A DNA stretch of 5,700 bases, taken from NCBI GenBank assembly GCA_964586775.1, contig CAZPJD010000044.1:1-5700 (forward strand), written 5' to 3'. Shown in pieces: positions 5,685 to 5,700 of this stretch (the first letter of the stretch is position 1; every line of letters starts with the position of its first letter). The notes under the pieces were generated by a model. That model made no database searches. It was not told where the DNA came from and saw nothing but the letters and a program-made list of their open reading frames with translations. A program made the translations under genes and the position numbers. Source of the DNA: JADLEX01 sp964586775 (GTDB taxonomy: Bacteria; Lernaellota; Lernaellaia; JACKCT01).

Positions 5685-5700
5685 TTGAAGCGTGGAAAGC

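Overview
This is a GC-rich, compactly organised bacterial chromosome segment. All five recognisable genes lie on the minus strand, so transcription runs from high to low coordinates. The gene set suggests a free-living Gram-negative of the broad deltaproteobacterial / Myxococcota-like type. The pointers are the xerC-hslV-hslU order, a secreted Asp-box/PKD protein with a very long Asp-Ser-Gly tail, and repeats scattered between the genes. No taxonomic marker is present, so this placement is an inference.

Layout, in the direction of transcription. At 5700-5485 lies a leader region with a perfect 12-bp palindrome, a plausible sigma70-type promoter and two strong hairpins. It precedes a large secreted protein (5484-3745) with a signal peptide, about six Asp-box repeats, one PKD/Ig-like domain and an acidic tail ending in Gly-Gly-Cys-Cys-Gly. 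An intrinsic terminator (3713-3684) closes that unit. A 183-bp gap holding a short heptamer repeat follows, then a serine alpha/beta hydrolase (3500-2595). The next gap (2594-2421) contains an inverted pair of heptamer arrays that begins at the hydrolase stop codon, and then a good promoter (perfect TTGACA, 17-bp spacer).

That promoter appears to drive a conserved housekeeping operon. It comprises xerC (2420-1461, tyrosine recombinase for chromosome dimer resolution), hslV (1464-916, proteasome-like peptidase) and hslU (790 to beyond the left edge, its AAA+ unfoldase). xerC and hslV overlap by ATGA and are probably translationally coupled. hslV and hslU are separated by a 125-bp spacer of palindromic, repeat-like sequence. 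HslV and HslU form one ATP-dependent protease, and xerC next to hslVU is a known arrangement in several bacterial phyla. The hydrolase and the secreted protein have no evident functional link to the protease operon.

No tRNA, rRNA, CRISPR array or transposase gene was seen. The least ordinary parts are the secreted protein with its acidic Cys-terminated tail, the period-7 repeat arrays and the palindromic insert inside the hslV-hslU operon. I did not find convincing evidence for a new multi-gene system.
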